NCBI RefSeq assembly: GCF_034651555.1
Contig: NZ_JAYEEQ010000014.1
Location: forward strand, 38,115-102,114
DNA from: Aurantibrevibacter litoralis
GTDB lineage: Bacteria > Bacteroidota > Bacteroidia > Flavobacteriales > Flavobacteriaceae
DNA length: 64,000 nt
Reading direction: 5' to 3'
This document shows, piece by piece, positions 31,676 to 40,636 of the stretch (positions within the stretch are counted from its first letter, which is position 1; every line of letters begins with the position of its first letter). Made by a program: the position numbers and the translations under genes. The notes beneath the pieces were generated by a model. That model saw only the letters and a list, made by a program, of their open reading frames with translations. It did no database searches and was not told where the DNA came from.

Positions 31676-32671
31676 ATGAAGCCAGAGTCAAAAAAAAATA
31701 TAGCCGTCATTATGGGAGGCTACTCCAGCGAGTATAAAATATCCGTTAAAAGCGGTACTGTGGTGTATTCTTATTTAGACAAATTGCGCTATAATGCCTA
31801 CCGAGTGCTTATTTTAAAAGACAAATGGGTCTATTTGGACGAAAACGATAAGGAGCACCTTATTAATAAGCATGATTTTTCCGTGACCTTTTCAGATTAC
31901 ACGCTGCATTTCGACTGTGTTTTTAATGCCATACACGGCTCACCGGGCGAAGATGGTTATATGCAAGCCTATTTTGCACTATTAGGAGTACCGCAGACTT
32001 CTTGCGGGCATTATCAGGCTGCTCTTACCTTTAACAAAAGAGACCTTCTAAGTGTATTAAAGCCTTATGGCATTAAAGCTGCCCCATCGTACTACCTTAA
32101 TCGTGGTGATGCAATACATGAAGAAGAAATTGTACAAAAAGTGGGCTTGCCCTGTTTTGTAAAGGCCAATAAAGCGGGTAGCAGTTTTGGGGTGTCTAAG
32201 GTATATGAAACAAAAGATTTAAAATCGGCTATAGAAATTGCGTTTAAGGAAGATGATGAAATTATTATTGAGGCCTTTTTAGACGGTATTGAGGTATCGG
32301 TAGGTGTCATACGGTACCAAGGTGAAACGAAAGTGTTGCCCATTACCGAAATTGTATCTGAAAATGACTTTTTTGATTACCAAGCCAAATACGAAGGAAA
32401 ATCGACCGAAATTACGCCGGCTAGAATTACCGAAGTTCAGGCGAAAAATGTAACTCTAGCCGCCAAGCGCGCCTATGAAGTTCTTAAAATGAAGGGGTTT
32501 TCGCGAAGCGAGTTCATTTTTATTGGCGATGAACCCTATATGCTAGAGATGAATACCACACCCGGACTAACTACGGAAAGTATCTTACCACAGCAGGCGC
32601 AAATCGCAGGAATATCGCTTACCGAGCTTTTCGGAAACGCAGTGGAAGAGGCACTAAAAGAAAAATCGTAA
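31676..32671 (+). CDS. ddl: D-alanine--D-alanine ligase
   Basis: A 331-residue ATP-grasp ligase making D-Ala-D-Ala for peptidoglycan. Motifs: VIMGGYSSEYKISVKSG near residues 11-27, HGSPGEDGYMQAYFALLGVP near 88-107, CFVKANKAGSSFGVSKV near 160-176, and ATP/Mg residues in FIFIGDEPYMLEMNTTPGLT near 281-300 with the E-x-N pair. Length is typical. It is followed by coaD after a 28-nt gap. The divergent PASTA protein is also cell-wall related. Confidence 0.95.
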   Translation: MKPESKKNIAVIMGGYSSEYKISVKSGTVVYSYLDKLRYNAYRVLILKDKWVYLDENDKEHLINKHDFSVTFSDYTLHFDCVFNAIHGSPGEDGYMQAYFALLGVPQTSCGHYQAALTFNKRDLLSVLKPYGIKAAPSYYLNRGDAIHEEEIVQKVGLPCFVKANKAGSSFGVSKVYETKDLKSAIEIAFKEDDEIIIEAFLDGIEVSVGVIRYQGETKVLPITEIVSENDFFDYQAKYEGKSTEITPARITEVQAKNVTLAAKRAYEVLKMKGFSRSEFIFIGDEPYMLEMNTTPGLTTESILPQQAQIAGISLTELFGNAVEEALKEKS

Positions 32672-32699
32672 CTTTAACCTATTCTAAAAGCTTCCGTTT

Positions 32700-33158
32700 G
32701 TGAAAAGACGTGCCGTATTTCCTGGTTCTTTTGATCCCCTAACCTTGGGGCATTATGATATTATTCTTAGAGGGATAACACTTTTTGATGAGCTTATTAT
32801 TGCCATTGGTATCAACACAGAAAAAAAATATATGTTTTCGATGGACGAGCGAAAATCGTTCATCAGTGAGGCATTTAAAAATGAACCCCGCATAAAAGTA
32901 CGTTCTTATCAAGGGCTTACGGTCGATTTCTGTAAGAAAGAAAATGCCCAATTTATTTTAAGAGGATTGCGAAATCCGGGCGATTTTGAGTTTGAAAAGG
33001 CCATTGCCCACACCAACCGCAAACTTTCGGAAATAGAAACTGTTTTTTTACTTACCTCTTCGGGCAAATCGTACATTAGTTCCTCTATCGTTCGGGATGT
33101 AATACGCAATGGAGGCGATTATTCGGGTCTTGTGCCCGAAACCGTTAGAGTTAAATAA
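32700..33158 (+). CDS. coaD: Phosphopantetheine adenylyltransferase
   Basis: A 152-residue nucleotidyltransferase for the fourth step of coenzyme A synthesis: 4'-phosphopantetheine plus ATP to dephospho-CoA. Signature: AVFPGSFDPLTLGHYDII near residues 5-22 with the T/H-x-G-H motif, LRGLRNPGDFEFE near 88-100, and TSSGKSYISSSIVR near 121-134 (family I-S-S-S-x-V-R). The start codon is GTG at 32700, since no ATG is available before the first conserved strand. Length matches the family (about 155-160). It probably shares the ddl transcript. Confidence 0.95.
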   Translation: MKRRAVFPGSFDPLTLGHYDIILRGITLFDELIIAIGINTEKKYMFSMDERKSFISEAFKNEPRIKVRSYQGLTVDFCKKENAQFILRGLRNPGDFEFEKAIAHTNRKLSEIETVFLLTSSGKSYISSSIVRDVIRNGGDYSGLVPETVRVK

Positions 33159-33416
33159 GTGGTTTGCGACATGCTTATCTTTTGAGGCTACTCGAAGAAT
33201 ACAATCATCATTGACCGTACATTCTTCTCATAGTATACGCTTAATCTTACAGAAAATATTAATTTTGTACTCCATAGCGCTATTCTTATTCTTTTCTTAC
33301 AAAAAAAATGCGTACTTATCTAAAAGTGGGCGACACACATCGGGTTTTAGGGTATTCACAACAAAATAGAGCACAACTATAAAAAGTGTTTTATTTTGGT
33401 AAGAAAATACAACATA

Positions 33417-35267
33417 ATGATTAAGGAAGCGGAAACAAAGTCACGTAATTATCTCATAAAACAACTGCCTAGCGCTACCGTATTTTTAGATATGCATTTA
33501 CAAGTAGTACACGTATCCGACAAATGGATTTCCGATTTTAACTTTGTACAAACCGAGGTTATTGGAAAAAGTTTACACGCTTTATTTGGAGCCATAAGCA
33601 GCAGTTGGCAGCAAAGCTTGGAAAATTGTTTGAACGGCCTTTGTGGTATAAAAAACAAGTATGAATACACTGATGAAGATGGCACTACCCGATTTTTTGA
33701 CTATGTGACCATGCCGTGGTACGATACCAGTGAAAATATCATGGGAGTCATTATGCATACCACACCCATTTCCACAACACAACGATCAGAATTAGAGCGA
33801 GATAAACTGCAATTGCTTCTAGATACACAGTCCGAAATTTCAAAAATTGGGAGTTGGGAATATATAATAGATACCCAAAAACTGTATTGGTGCAAAATGA
33901 CCAAAAAAATTCATAAGGTTCCCTTTAATTTTAAGCCTACTATAGTAAAGGCCATGGACTTTTACAAAGAAGGTTATAGCAGAAATACAATCTCTATGGC
34001 TATGTTTAATGCCCTAAACCACGGTACTGCATGGAGCGAAAAATTACAAATCCGAAACGCTAAAGGAGAAGAAATTTGGGTCATCGCGGCAGGGAAGCCT
34101 ATTTATAAAGAGGGTAAAATAGTAAGTATCATAGGGACTTTTCAGGATATTAATGAGCAAATCATTAATGACATTAAAACTAGAGAGAACGAAAAACTGC
34201 TGAAAACACTGATCGACAACTTGCCGCTTAATGTGTACATAAAGGATTTGGATTCTAGAAAAGTTATGGTTAATAAATCGGAATGCCGCTATATTGGCGT
34301 CAGTAGGGCCGAAGAACTCCTTGGAAAAAATGATTTTGATGTATTTGATGAAAAATCGGCTCAAAATTCAAGAGAAGAAGACCTCAGAGTGTTAAATACT
34401 CTAAATCCTATTCTAGGTCAGGAAACGATTTGTGTTAAAAAAGACGGCCAGGTAACCTCGTTTTTAACCTCCAAAATTCCTTTGATCGGCGAAGACGGTA
34501 ACGCCTACGGACTAGTGGGTATTAGCATGGATATTTCCAATCTTAAACAAAAAGAAGAAACCCTTAGAAATCTTATCCATGTAACCTCGCAACAAAACAA
34601 AAAACTCATCAATTTTGCCCACATTGTGTCTCACAATCTTAGATCGCATGCCGCTAATTTTTCTATGTTGCTCCAATTTATGCAAGAAGAAAAGGATGTA
34701 AAAGAACGTTGCAAAATCACCGAAATGCTCGTGAATGCTTCGGACAATCTTATGGAAACCCTAGACAACCTAAACGAAGTAGTAGCCATAAGTAGAAATA
34801 TTAAATTAGAGAAGAAACCGGTAAATCTTAACGAGAAAATAAATAGAGTAACACAAAATCTAGATGAATTAATTCGGCAAAACAATGTCGCAATTGTCAA
34901 TAAAATAGCCGCAGACAGTCAGGTATTGGCCATCCCAGAATATCTAGAAAGCATCCTCACTAATTTTATTACGAATGCCATTAGGTACCGCAGACCGGAT
35001 GCCTTGCCCTTACTACAACTTTCTACCAGTACCGAGGGAGAATTTACCGTATTGCATATTAAAGACAACGGGCGGGGCATCGACTTAAAAAAGTACGGAG
35101 ATAAGCTTTTTGGGATGTACAAAACGTTCCATAAAGATACCGAAGGTCGTGGAATTGGCTTGTACATTACCAAGAACCAAATAGAAGCCATGAACGGCAA
35201 AATTGAAACCGAAAGTGAAGTGGGCGTTGGCACCACTTTTAAAATCTACTTTAATGATAAAAAATAA
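33417..35267 (+). CDS. PAS-domain sensor histidine kinase, no membrane segment
   Basis: A 616-residue protein with three PAS-type domains in the first 380 residues (PSATVFLDMHLQVVHVSDKW near 15; ISKIGSWEYIIDTQKLYWCK near 142; NLPLNVYIKDLDSRKVMVNK near 266), then a dimerisation/phosphoacceptor helix with AHIVSHNLRSHAANFSMLL (His near 406) and a HATPase domain with NFITNAIRYRR, DNGRGIDL and GRGIGLYITKNQIEAMNG. There is no signal peptide or membrane helix, so it should sense a cytoplasmic cue. I use the ATG at 33417 rather than a TTG at 33396. Its end overlaps the response regulator start by 14 nt. Confidence 0.9.
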   Translation: MIKEAETKSRNYLIKQLPSATVFLDMHLQVVHVSDKWISDFNFVQTEVIGKSLHALFGAISSSWQQSLENCLNGLCGIKNKYEYTDEDGTTRFFDYVTMPWYDTSENIMGVIMHTTPISTTQRSELERDKLQLLLDTQSEISKIGSWEYIIDTQKLYWCKMTKKIHKVPFNFKPTIVKAMDFYKEGYSRNTISMAMFNALNHGTAWSEKLQIRNAKGEEIWVIAAGKPIYKEGKIVSIIGTFQDINEQIINDIKTRENEKLLKTLIDNLPLNVYIKDLDSRKVMVNKSECRYIGVSRAEELLGKNDFDVFDEKSAQNSREEDLRVLNTLNPILGQETICVKKDGQVTSFLTSKIPLIGEDGNAYGLVGISMDISNLKQKEETLRNLIHVTSQQNKKLINFAHIVSHNLRSHAANFSMLLQFMQEEKDVKERCKITEMLVNASDNLMETLDNLNEVVAISRNIKLEKKPVNLNEKINRVTQNLDELIRQNNVAIVNKIAADSQVLAIPEYLESILTNFITNAIRYRRPDALPLLQLSTSTEGEFTVLHIKDNGRGIDLKKYGDKLFGMYKTFHKDTEGRGIGLYITKNQIEAMNGKIETESEVGVGTTFKIYFNDKK

Positions 35268-35658
35268 AACCATTTTCATCATCGACGACGATCCAATTAC
35301 CGTTTTTGGCATTACCAGAATGTTAAAAGGACATATTGTCCAAAGCGAAATAAGTACCTATCAAAATGGGAAATTGGCCATAGACAGCCTAAAAACCTTG
35401 CTTCATGAAAATAAAGAACTCCCTCAAATCATTTTGTTAGACATTAATATGCCCATTATGGATGGATGGCAATTTTTAGAAGAATTTATTACATTGCCTA
35501 TTCGTCAAAAAATAAACATTCACATCATAACCTCATCCATTGATCCGGCAGACTTGCAAAAATCGGAAATGTTTAAACACATGACTACACATAGTATCGA
35601 TTTTAAAAACAAACCCATCCGCAAGGAAGATATCCAACAAATAACGAGCATCTATTAA
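35254..35658 (+). CDS. Single-domain response regulator
   Basis: A 134-residue CheY-like receiver without an output domain: FIIDDDPITVFG near 7-18, phospho-acceptor Asp in ILLDINMPIMDG near 66, and FKNKPIRKEDI at the C-terminus with the K-P motif. The start ATG overlaps the stop region of the histidine kinase by 14 nt, indicating translational coupling and a dedicated kinase-regulator pair. Lacking DNA-binding, it must act by protein contact or relay phosphate. The upstream in-frame start at 35203 lies inside the kinase gene and is not used here. Confidence 0.92.
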   Translation: MIKNKTIFIIDDDPITVFGITRMLKGHIVQSEISTYQNGKLAIDSLKTLLHENKELPQIILLDINMPIMDGWQFLEEFITLPIRQKINIHIITSSIDPADLQKSEMFKHMTTHSIDFKNKPIRKEDIQQITSIY

Positions 35659-35686
35659 TTTGTTGCCCATTTTTTTTCTACATTTG
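35659..35686 (+). promoter_or_regulatory. Promoter-like pair in the gap before the M14 gene
   Basis: TTTG (35659-35662) and TACATTTG (35679-35686) with a 16-nt spacer, shorter than optimal. It reads into about 260 nt with no gene before the M14 peptidase ATG at 35948. Confidence 0.35.
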
Positions 35687-35947
35687 AATAAAGCATTCCG
35701 CTTAGACGCTGTGTACTGTATTTATCTTTATAGATGTATCGTCAGCGGTTATAGCTACTAATAGTTCTTAGTTAGCAGCGGCGGGAAATGGTACCATTTA
35801 CATTTAATCGTTGAGGAATAAGTGGTTTATTACTGTCCATATACTTTTTACCTCCAATAGAGCATCCTAGATCGGCGAAAGCGCTCTTTGATACATAGTA
35901 ATGCCAAACGCTTACAATGATTTGTTTAATCTAATTTTTTAATTCGC

Positions 35948-37711
35948 ATGAAAACGTTGCGATATCTATTTTTTTTAGGCTTTATTCTGATTTCTTGTCA
36001 ACAGCCTGAAAAACACAAGATATTGGATTTTCAGACCCCTTACGAAAATTCTTCCGAGCTCGAAACAGCTACCTATGAGGACATCATTGCCTTTTACATT
36101 CAACTAGCCAAGAAATTCCCAGAAATTAATGTACAAACCTTAGGTGAAACGGATAGCGGGTATCCTTTACACTTGGTATCCTACAATCCGGACGGGGATT
36201 TTAATTTTCAAAAAATAAGCAAAAAAAAAGCCATTATATTAATCAATAATGGGATTCATCCCGGAGAAAGTGATGGCATAGACGCGACCATGTTGTTCTT
36301 TAGGGATTTGGCACTAAAAAAAATAACCGCTCCGGAGCACACGGTTCTAGTAACCATTCCTGTCTATAATATCGGGGGGGCATTACATAGAAACAGTACT
36401 ACCCGCGTAAATCAAAACGGCCCCGAATCCTATGGATTTAGAGGCAATGCTCAGAACTACGACCTCAATCGAGATTTTATAAAAACAGACACCAAAAACA
36501 CCGAAACTTTTGCCGCTATTTTTCATTTGGTAAAGCCAGACATTTTTTTAGACAACCATGTCAGCAATGGTGCTAATTATCAATACACCCTAAGCCACTT
36601 GTTTACCCAACACAACAAGTTAGGTGGTTCACTAGGGGCGTATCTCTACCAACATTTTACCCCGGCCTTAGAACGTACACTCGCAGAAAACAATTGGGAT
36701 ATAACCCCTTATGTGAATGTACACAATACGGTACCGGAACAGGGGTTTTCTCAATTTATGGACTATCCGCGTTACTCCACAGGATACACCACTCTGTGGA
36801 ATACGATAGGGCTTATGGCAGAAACACATATGCTAAAGCCCTATGCCAATCGGGTGCGAGGCACCTATCAACTTATGGTGGCTCTTATGCACATTACGGA
36901 AAATGATTTTGAGAACATTAAGTCTCTAAGAGCTGAAGCTCATGAAGCGTACAGTGATGCGGAAAAATACCCGTTGCGGTGGTCATTAGATACTACCCAA
37001 ACGACCTCGCTGCCCTTCAAGGGATACAAAGCAGATATCCGGCCCAGCGAAATCACAGGATTTCCGAGAATACGCTATGACACCACGCAACCCTTTTGTA
37101 AAGAAATTACCTATTCTAATTTCTTCTCACCAACACATACGGTACGTGTACCACAAAGTTATATCATAAAAAAAGGATGGCGTAACGTCTTGCGCTTGTT
37201 GCAACTAAACCATATTTCATATCATACCTTACCCAAAGACACCACGCTAACGGTAGAATCGTATCGGATTTTAAATTATAAAACTATGAAAAATCCTTAC
37301 GAAGGCCACTACCCTCATTATGACACCGAAGTAGCCAAATCTATAAAAAACGTAGCATTTCAACAGGGCGATATTGTAGTACCCACTCGGCAAAGCGGAA
37401 TTCGTTATCTCCTTGAAACCTTGGAGCCCGAAGCCACGGATTCTTTTTTTAACTGGAATTTTTTCGACGCCATATTACAACAAAAAGAACATTTTTCTCC
37501 GTATGTTTTTGAAGATCTTGCGGTGGCATTATTACGCAACGATACCCTTTTAAACACCGCCTTTGTAACAAATAAGGAAATTGATACTGCTTTTGCACAA
37601 AATCCTATGTCCCAGTTACAATGGATCTACGAAAGATCACCTTATTACGAAGCTGCCCATTTACAGTATCCTGTGTTTCGGGTACCTAACGATACCACAC
37701 CAACCCCGTAA
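35948..37711 (+). CDS. M14-family zinc carboxypeptidase lipoprotein
   Basis: A 587-residue protein starting with a lipoprotein signal peptide (MKTLRYLFFLGFILISCQQ; lipobox ISC, Cys near residue 17). The M14 domain shows the zinc motif H-x-x-E in NNGIHPGESDG (about 98-108), AQNYDLNRDFI near 172 with the substrate Asn-Arg pair, and LDNHVSNGANYQYT near 198 with the third zinc His. C-terminal half (about 350-587) is a domain I cannot name. Expected to act in the periplasm or at the outer membrane on peptide or peptidoglycan substrates. It converges on the NUDIX gene with stops 1 nt apart. Confidence 0.88.
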   Translation: MKTLRYLFFLGFILISCQQPEKHKILDFQTPYENSSELETATYEDIIAFYIQLAKKFPEINVQTLGETDSGYPLHLVSYNPDGDFNFQKISKKKAIILINNGIHPGESDGIDATMLFFRDLALKKITAPEHTVLVTIPVYNIGGALHRNSTTRVNQNGPESYGFRGNAQNYDLNRDFIKTDTKNTETFAAIFHLVKPDIFLDNHVSNGANYQYTLSHLFTQHNKLGGSLGAYLYQHFTPALERTLAENNWDITPYVNVHNTVPEQGFSQFMDYPRYSTGYTTLWNTIGLMAETHMLKPYANRVRGTYQLMVALMHITENDFENIKSLRAEAHEAYSDAEKYPLRWSLDTTQTTSLPFKGYKADIRPSEITGFPRIRYDTTQPFCKEITYSNFFSPTHTVRVPQSYIIKKGWRNVLRLLQLNHISYHTLPKDTTLTVESYRILNYKTMKNPYEGHYPHYDTEVAKSIKNVAFQQGDIVVPTRQSGIRYLLETLEPEATDSFFNWNFFDAILQQKEHFSPYVFEDLAVALLRNDTLLNTAFVTNKEIDTAFAQNPMSQLQWIYERSPYYEAAHLQYPVFRVPNDTTPTP

Positions 37712-37712
37712 C

Positions 37713-38297
37713 CTATTCAAAAAGAATTTTGATATTGGTATATGAATTTTGAAGTGCTCTTTTTATTTTCTTTGGCCCTTTCCATTTTACCTTTTCTATA
37801 CCTTCCTCCAGATTCCCCGTCAAATCTCCTTTGTAATTTGTAGACATGGAAAACCAATGCACTTCTTTTAATTTGTATTTGCCATTTCTTTTAAAAATAT
37901 GGTAGGTAGCTTGTAGAAAATTTTCAATTTTCAAATCCTGTACGCCTGTTTCTTCAATTACCTCCCTAAGCGCAGCTTCTTCTATAGATTCCCCCTTTTC
38001 TACCTTTCCTTTTGGTAAATCCCATTTATCATTTCTATAGATAAACAGTACTTTTCCGGACTTATTGGTAACCACGCCACCAGCAGCGACTACCAAGGGT
38101 ATTTTTTTTGCAAATTTCTTAAGAATTTCTTCGTGATTAGGGTGGTAAATAAAGGCTTCCTCCATTTTTCCCTTGCTCAATGCCTCAATGGCTTCATTAA
38201 TGGCAATTCCGTTTAATAAAAAATATTTGCCATTTATCGTATCCGACAATCTATTTGTTAAAATTAGCGGATTCTCATTCACAAAAACTTTATACAT
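37713..38297 (-). CDS. NUDIX hydrolase
   Basis: A 194-residue protein with a complete Nudix box G-x5-E-x7-REVIEETG (GKVEKGESIEEAALREVIEETG region, about residues 100-121), preceded by VVAAGGVVTNKSGKVLFIYR and WDLPKGK. Residues 1-70 form an N-terminal extension with FLLNGIAINEAIEALSKGKM, common in the Bacteroidota form. It hydrolyses a nucleoside diphosphate linked to another group; the substrate is unknown. Start at ATG 38297 (MYKVFVNENP) is preferred to an upstream alternative; it lies only 7 nt from the divergent pyrE start, so the two genes must have promoters that overlap each other's coding region. Confidence 0.9.
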   Translation of the reverse strand: MYKVFVNENPLILTNRLSDTINGKYFLLNGIAINEAIEALSKGKMEEAFIYHPNHEEILKKFAKKIPLVVAAGGVVTNKSGKVLFIYRNDKWDLPKGKVEKGESIEEAALREVIEETGVQDLKIENFLQATYHIFKRNGKYKLKEVHWFSMSTNYKGDLTGNLEEGIEKVKWKGPKKIKRALQNSYTNIKILFE

Positions 38298-38300
38298 TTG
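38293..38300 (+). promoter_or_regulatory. Candidate -7 box of pyrE (leaderless)
   Basis: TACATTTG fits the -7 consensus and lies 4 nt before the pyrE ATG, inside the start of the divergent NUDIX gene. A transcript from it would be leaderless. No TTTG lies at the right distance upstream, so this is tentative. Confidence 0.35.
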
Positions 38301-38304
38301 TGTT

Positions 38305-38946
38305 ATGGTTTTAGACAAAGACACCGCTAAAAAAACAGCTGAGCTTCTCCTGCAAATTAATGCAATAAAGTTGAAACCAGAAAATCCATTTATATGGGCT
38401 TCCGGTTGGACTTCCCCTATTTATTGCGACAATAGAATCATCTTATCGTATCCGCGTATTCGCAATTACGTAAGAGAGCAGATGGCCAAACAACTAACCC
38501 AGTTATATGGCAAACCCGATGTTATTGCCGGGGTGGCTACGGGCGCCATTGGCATTGGCATGTTGGTGGCAGAATATTTGGATCTTCCTTTTATCTATGT
38601 GCGGCCCGAACCTAAAGGCCATGGGGGTAAAAATCAAATTGAAGGCTATGTAGAAGAAAATCAAAATGTGGTCGTCATAGAGGATCTTATAAGCACCGGG
38701 AAAAGCAGCCTAAATGCCGTAGATGCCCTTCTGGAAGCCGGCCTGCGCATTAAGGGAATGATCGCCGTATTTACCTATGGTTTTGATGTGGCGGTTAAAA
38801 ATTTCGAGAAAAAAAATATTGAACTCCACACGCTGAGCACGTATGACCATCTTATAGCGCAAGCATCGGATACCCAATATATTAAAGAAAATCAATTACA
38901 AACATTATTGGCTTGGCGACAAGATCCGGCCAACTGGAAACCTTAA
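38305..38946 (+). CDS. pyrE: Orotate phosphoribosyltransferase
   Basis: A 213-residue enzyme that joins orotate to PRPP to give OMP in pyrimidine synthesis. The PRPP-binding motif VVVIEDLISTGKSSLNAV lies near residues 118-135, PEPKGHGGKNQIEGY near 98-112 carries the catalytic loop, and ASGWTSPIYCDNRIIL near 31-46 fits the family N-terminus. Start ATG 38305 (MVLDKDTAKKTAELL) is chosen because an upstream ATG at 38173 would add 44 residues encoded by sequence antisense to the NUDIX gene. It is followed by a SRPBCC gene with a 1-nt gap. Confidence 0.94.
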   Translation: MVLDKDTAKKTAELLLQINAIKLKPENPFIWASGWTSPIYCDNRIILSYPRIRNYVREQMAKQLTQLYGKPDVIAGVATGAIGIGMLVAEYLDLPFIYVRPEPKGHGGKNQIEGYVEENQNVVVIEDLISTGKSSLNAVDALLEAGLRIKGMIAVFTYGFDVAVKNFEKKNIELHTLSTYDHLIAQASDTQYIKENQLQTLLAWRQDPANWKP

Positions 38947-38947
38947 A

Positions 38948-39343
38948 ATGATGCATATAGAAACACCAAAAAAAACGATTACCAAAAGCCAAAAGGAACT
39001 TTTTGAATTTTTATTAGAACTGCATAATTTCGAGGTGTTAATGCCGGAAACCATAAGCAAATTTGAGGTGCTTAATGAAAATAGATTTCTTTTTGCCCTT
39101 AAAGGGATGCCCGAAATAGTACTTCAAAAACAAGAGCAAACCCCGTATGAGAAAATAGTTTTAGCTGCGGCGAGCGACAAACTACCTTTTACCTTAACCG
39201 TAGACATTAAAGCCATAACTACAAATGAAAGTGAAGTAGTGTTACATTTTGAGGGCGAATTTAATGCCATGATGGCCATGATGATAAAAACACCAATTAC
39301 CAATTTTATGACTACACTTTCCGATAATTTAAGCAAGGTCTAG
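38948..39343 (+). CDS. SRPBCC-like protein downstream of pyrE
   Basis: A 131-residue protein with the shape of a START/SRPBCC lipid- or ligand-binding fold: an N-terminal KTITKSQKELFEFLLELHNFEVLMPE helix region and a C-terminal helix ITNFMTTLSDNLSKV. It starts 1 nt after the pyrE stop, and this pairing is frequent in Flavobacteriia. No catalytic motif is visible and no ligand can be inferred. A second ATG three bases on could be the start. Family call rests on the pattern and the neighbour. Confidence 0.75.
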   Translation: MMHIETPKKTITKSQKELFEFLLELHNFEVLMPETISKFEVLNENRFLFALKGMPEIVLQKQEQTPYEKIVLAAASDKLPFTLTVDIKAITTNESEVVLHFEGEFNAMMAMMIKTPITNFMTTLSDNLSKV

Positions 39344-39425
39344 GCATCCGTGTAGCGAAAAAATGCATTTGCCTTCAAAAAGAATCAAAATTAAAAAGGG
39401 TATACGAAAAAAAGTGGAATGCTTT

Positions 39426-40157
39426 TCAATACAACAGTTTCACCTCTTTTAGATTAAATTGTACAGTAGTTTCATCATCTAGCGTCATACGTAGTCTCCC
39501 ATCCTCCGAAACGCCTCGAATATACCCGGCACACAAACTGCCATCGGCACGACTAAAGGGTATTCGTTTGTCCTTCATAAATAAATGCTGTTCATAAGCA
39601 TCCCTTATGTGCTGTCCTTGCCCATTTTCTAACTGCATAAAGACGTGTTTTAAACTATTCAAAATAGCTAGTAGTAGCTTTTCTTTATTTACTTTGTGTC
39701 CCAATATTACCTGCAAAGAAGAAGCGTTAGGCAAATTTGGAAAAGACAATTGATTTACATTTACACCAATACCGATAACACTATGGCTCAGTTTTGATCC
39801 TTTCACAATGTTTTCCACCAAGATACCGCAAATTTTTAAACGGCCTGACAGAATGTCGTTCGGCCATTTCACGCTTAAGTGCGGTACTTTTAGCTCCTGA
39901 AGTGCTTTAAAAATGGCCATAGATACACCACAATTAAGAAGAAACACATTGGACATATCAAAATTCGAAAAATTACGCAATACACTAAATGTGAGATTTT
40001 TACCGGCTTCTGTGTGCCAAGAAGTGCCCATTTGCCCCTTACCCTTTACTTGATTACGGGCTACAACCACCGTGTAATCTGCCGGATGTATTTCGGCAAC
40101 CAAGTTTTTAAGGTACTCATTGGTAGAGTCTATGGCACTAAGTTTGATTATCTGCAT
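39426..40157 (-). CDS. birA: Biotin--[acetyl-CoA-carboxylase] ligase
   Basis: A 243-residue biotin protein ligase without the N-terminal DNA-binding domain present in E. coli BirA, so it acts only as a ligase. Motifs: STNEYLKNL near residues 10-18, ARNQVKGKGQMGTSWHTEAG near 33-52 (biotinoyl-AMP loop, G-x-G-x-x-G-x-x-W), VKWPNDI near 98-104, KICGILVE near 109-116, and IGIGVNVN near 128-135. It attaches biotin to the carboxyl carrier protein of acetyl-CoA carboxylase. It is divergent from rsfS with 93 nt between start codons. Confidence 0.94.
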   Translation of the reverse strand: MQIIKLSAIDSTNEYLKNLVAEIHPADYTVVVARNQVKGKGQMGTSWHTEAGKNLTFSVLRNFSNFDMSNVFLLNCGVSMAIFKALQELKVPHLSVKWPNDILSGRLKICGILVENIVKGSKLSHSVIGIGVNVNQLSFPNLPNASSLQVILGHKVNKEKLLLAILNSLKHVFMQLENGQGQHIRDAYEQHLFMKDKRIPFSRADGSLCAGYIRGVSEDGRLRMTLDDETTVQFNLKEVKLLY

Positions 40158-40223
40158 GCGTATCCCAAATATAGTAAGGGCAATCTAATAGAAAAAACTA
40201 TAGTAAAAAAAACAAAAAAACGA

Positions 40224-40231
40224 TAACTTTG
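40224..40231 (+). promoter_or_regulatory. Candidate -7 box of the rsfS-ftsH operon
   Basis: TAACTTTG, 19 nt before the rsfS ATG, in the divergent gap with birA. No clear TTTG at -33. Confidence 0.5.
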
Positions 40232-40250
40232 TAAAAACTAAATCTATTGA

Positions 40251-40628
40251 ATGCAGAAAAGCAAAACAAATTCGGATGAATTAATTACCTTAATTTTACA
40301 CGGAATTGAAGAAGTTAAAGGACAGCACACAAATTTACTTGACTTAAGGGAAATTGAAAATACGGTTTGTGACTACTTTATCATCTGCAATGGCACTTCC
40401 AACACCCATGTAAACGCTATTGTAAACTCCATTCAAAAAACCGTTAGTAAGGCCATCAGCGACAAACCTTGGCACGTAGAAGGTTCCGATAATTCGGAAT
40501 GGGTATTAATGGATTATGTAGATGTAGTAGTACATGTTTTTCAAAGGCAAACCAGAGCATTTTATGATATTGAAGGCCTCTGGGGCGATGCCAAAGTTAC
40601 CGCAATAGAAAGCAGTTTTAATCAGTAA
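40251..40628 (+). CDS. rsfS: Ribosomal silencing factor RsfS
   Basis: A 125-residue Iojap/RsfS protein that binds uL14 on the 50S subunit and prevents subunit joining when nutrients are low. Family segments: NTVCDYFIICNGTSNTHVNAIVNS near residues 38-61 and WHVEGSDNSEWVLMDYVDVVVHVFQ near 79-103, ending with LWGDAKVT. Length is typical. It is the first gene of a compact run with ftsH (8-nt gap), the LUD protein, cdsA, psd and an ACBP gene. Confidence 0.94.
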   Translation: MQKSKTNSDELITLILHGIEEVKGQHTNLLDLREIENTVCDYFIICNGTSNTHVNAIVNSIQKTVSKAISDKPWHVEGSDNSEWVLMDYVDVVVHVFQRQTRAFYDIEGLWGDAKVTAIESSFNQ

Positions 40629-40636
40629 AAGAAATA

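Noticed and set aside
33193..33228. GAAGAAT ... ATTCTTC inverted repeat after coaD as a terminator
   Set aside because: Stem of 7 AT-rich pairs with a long loop and no T run.
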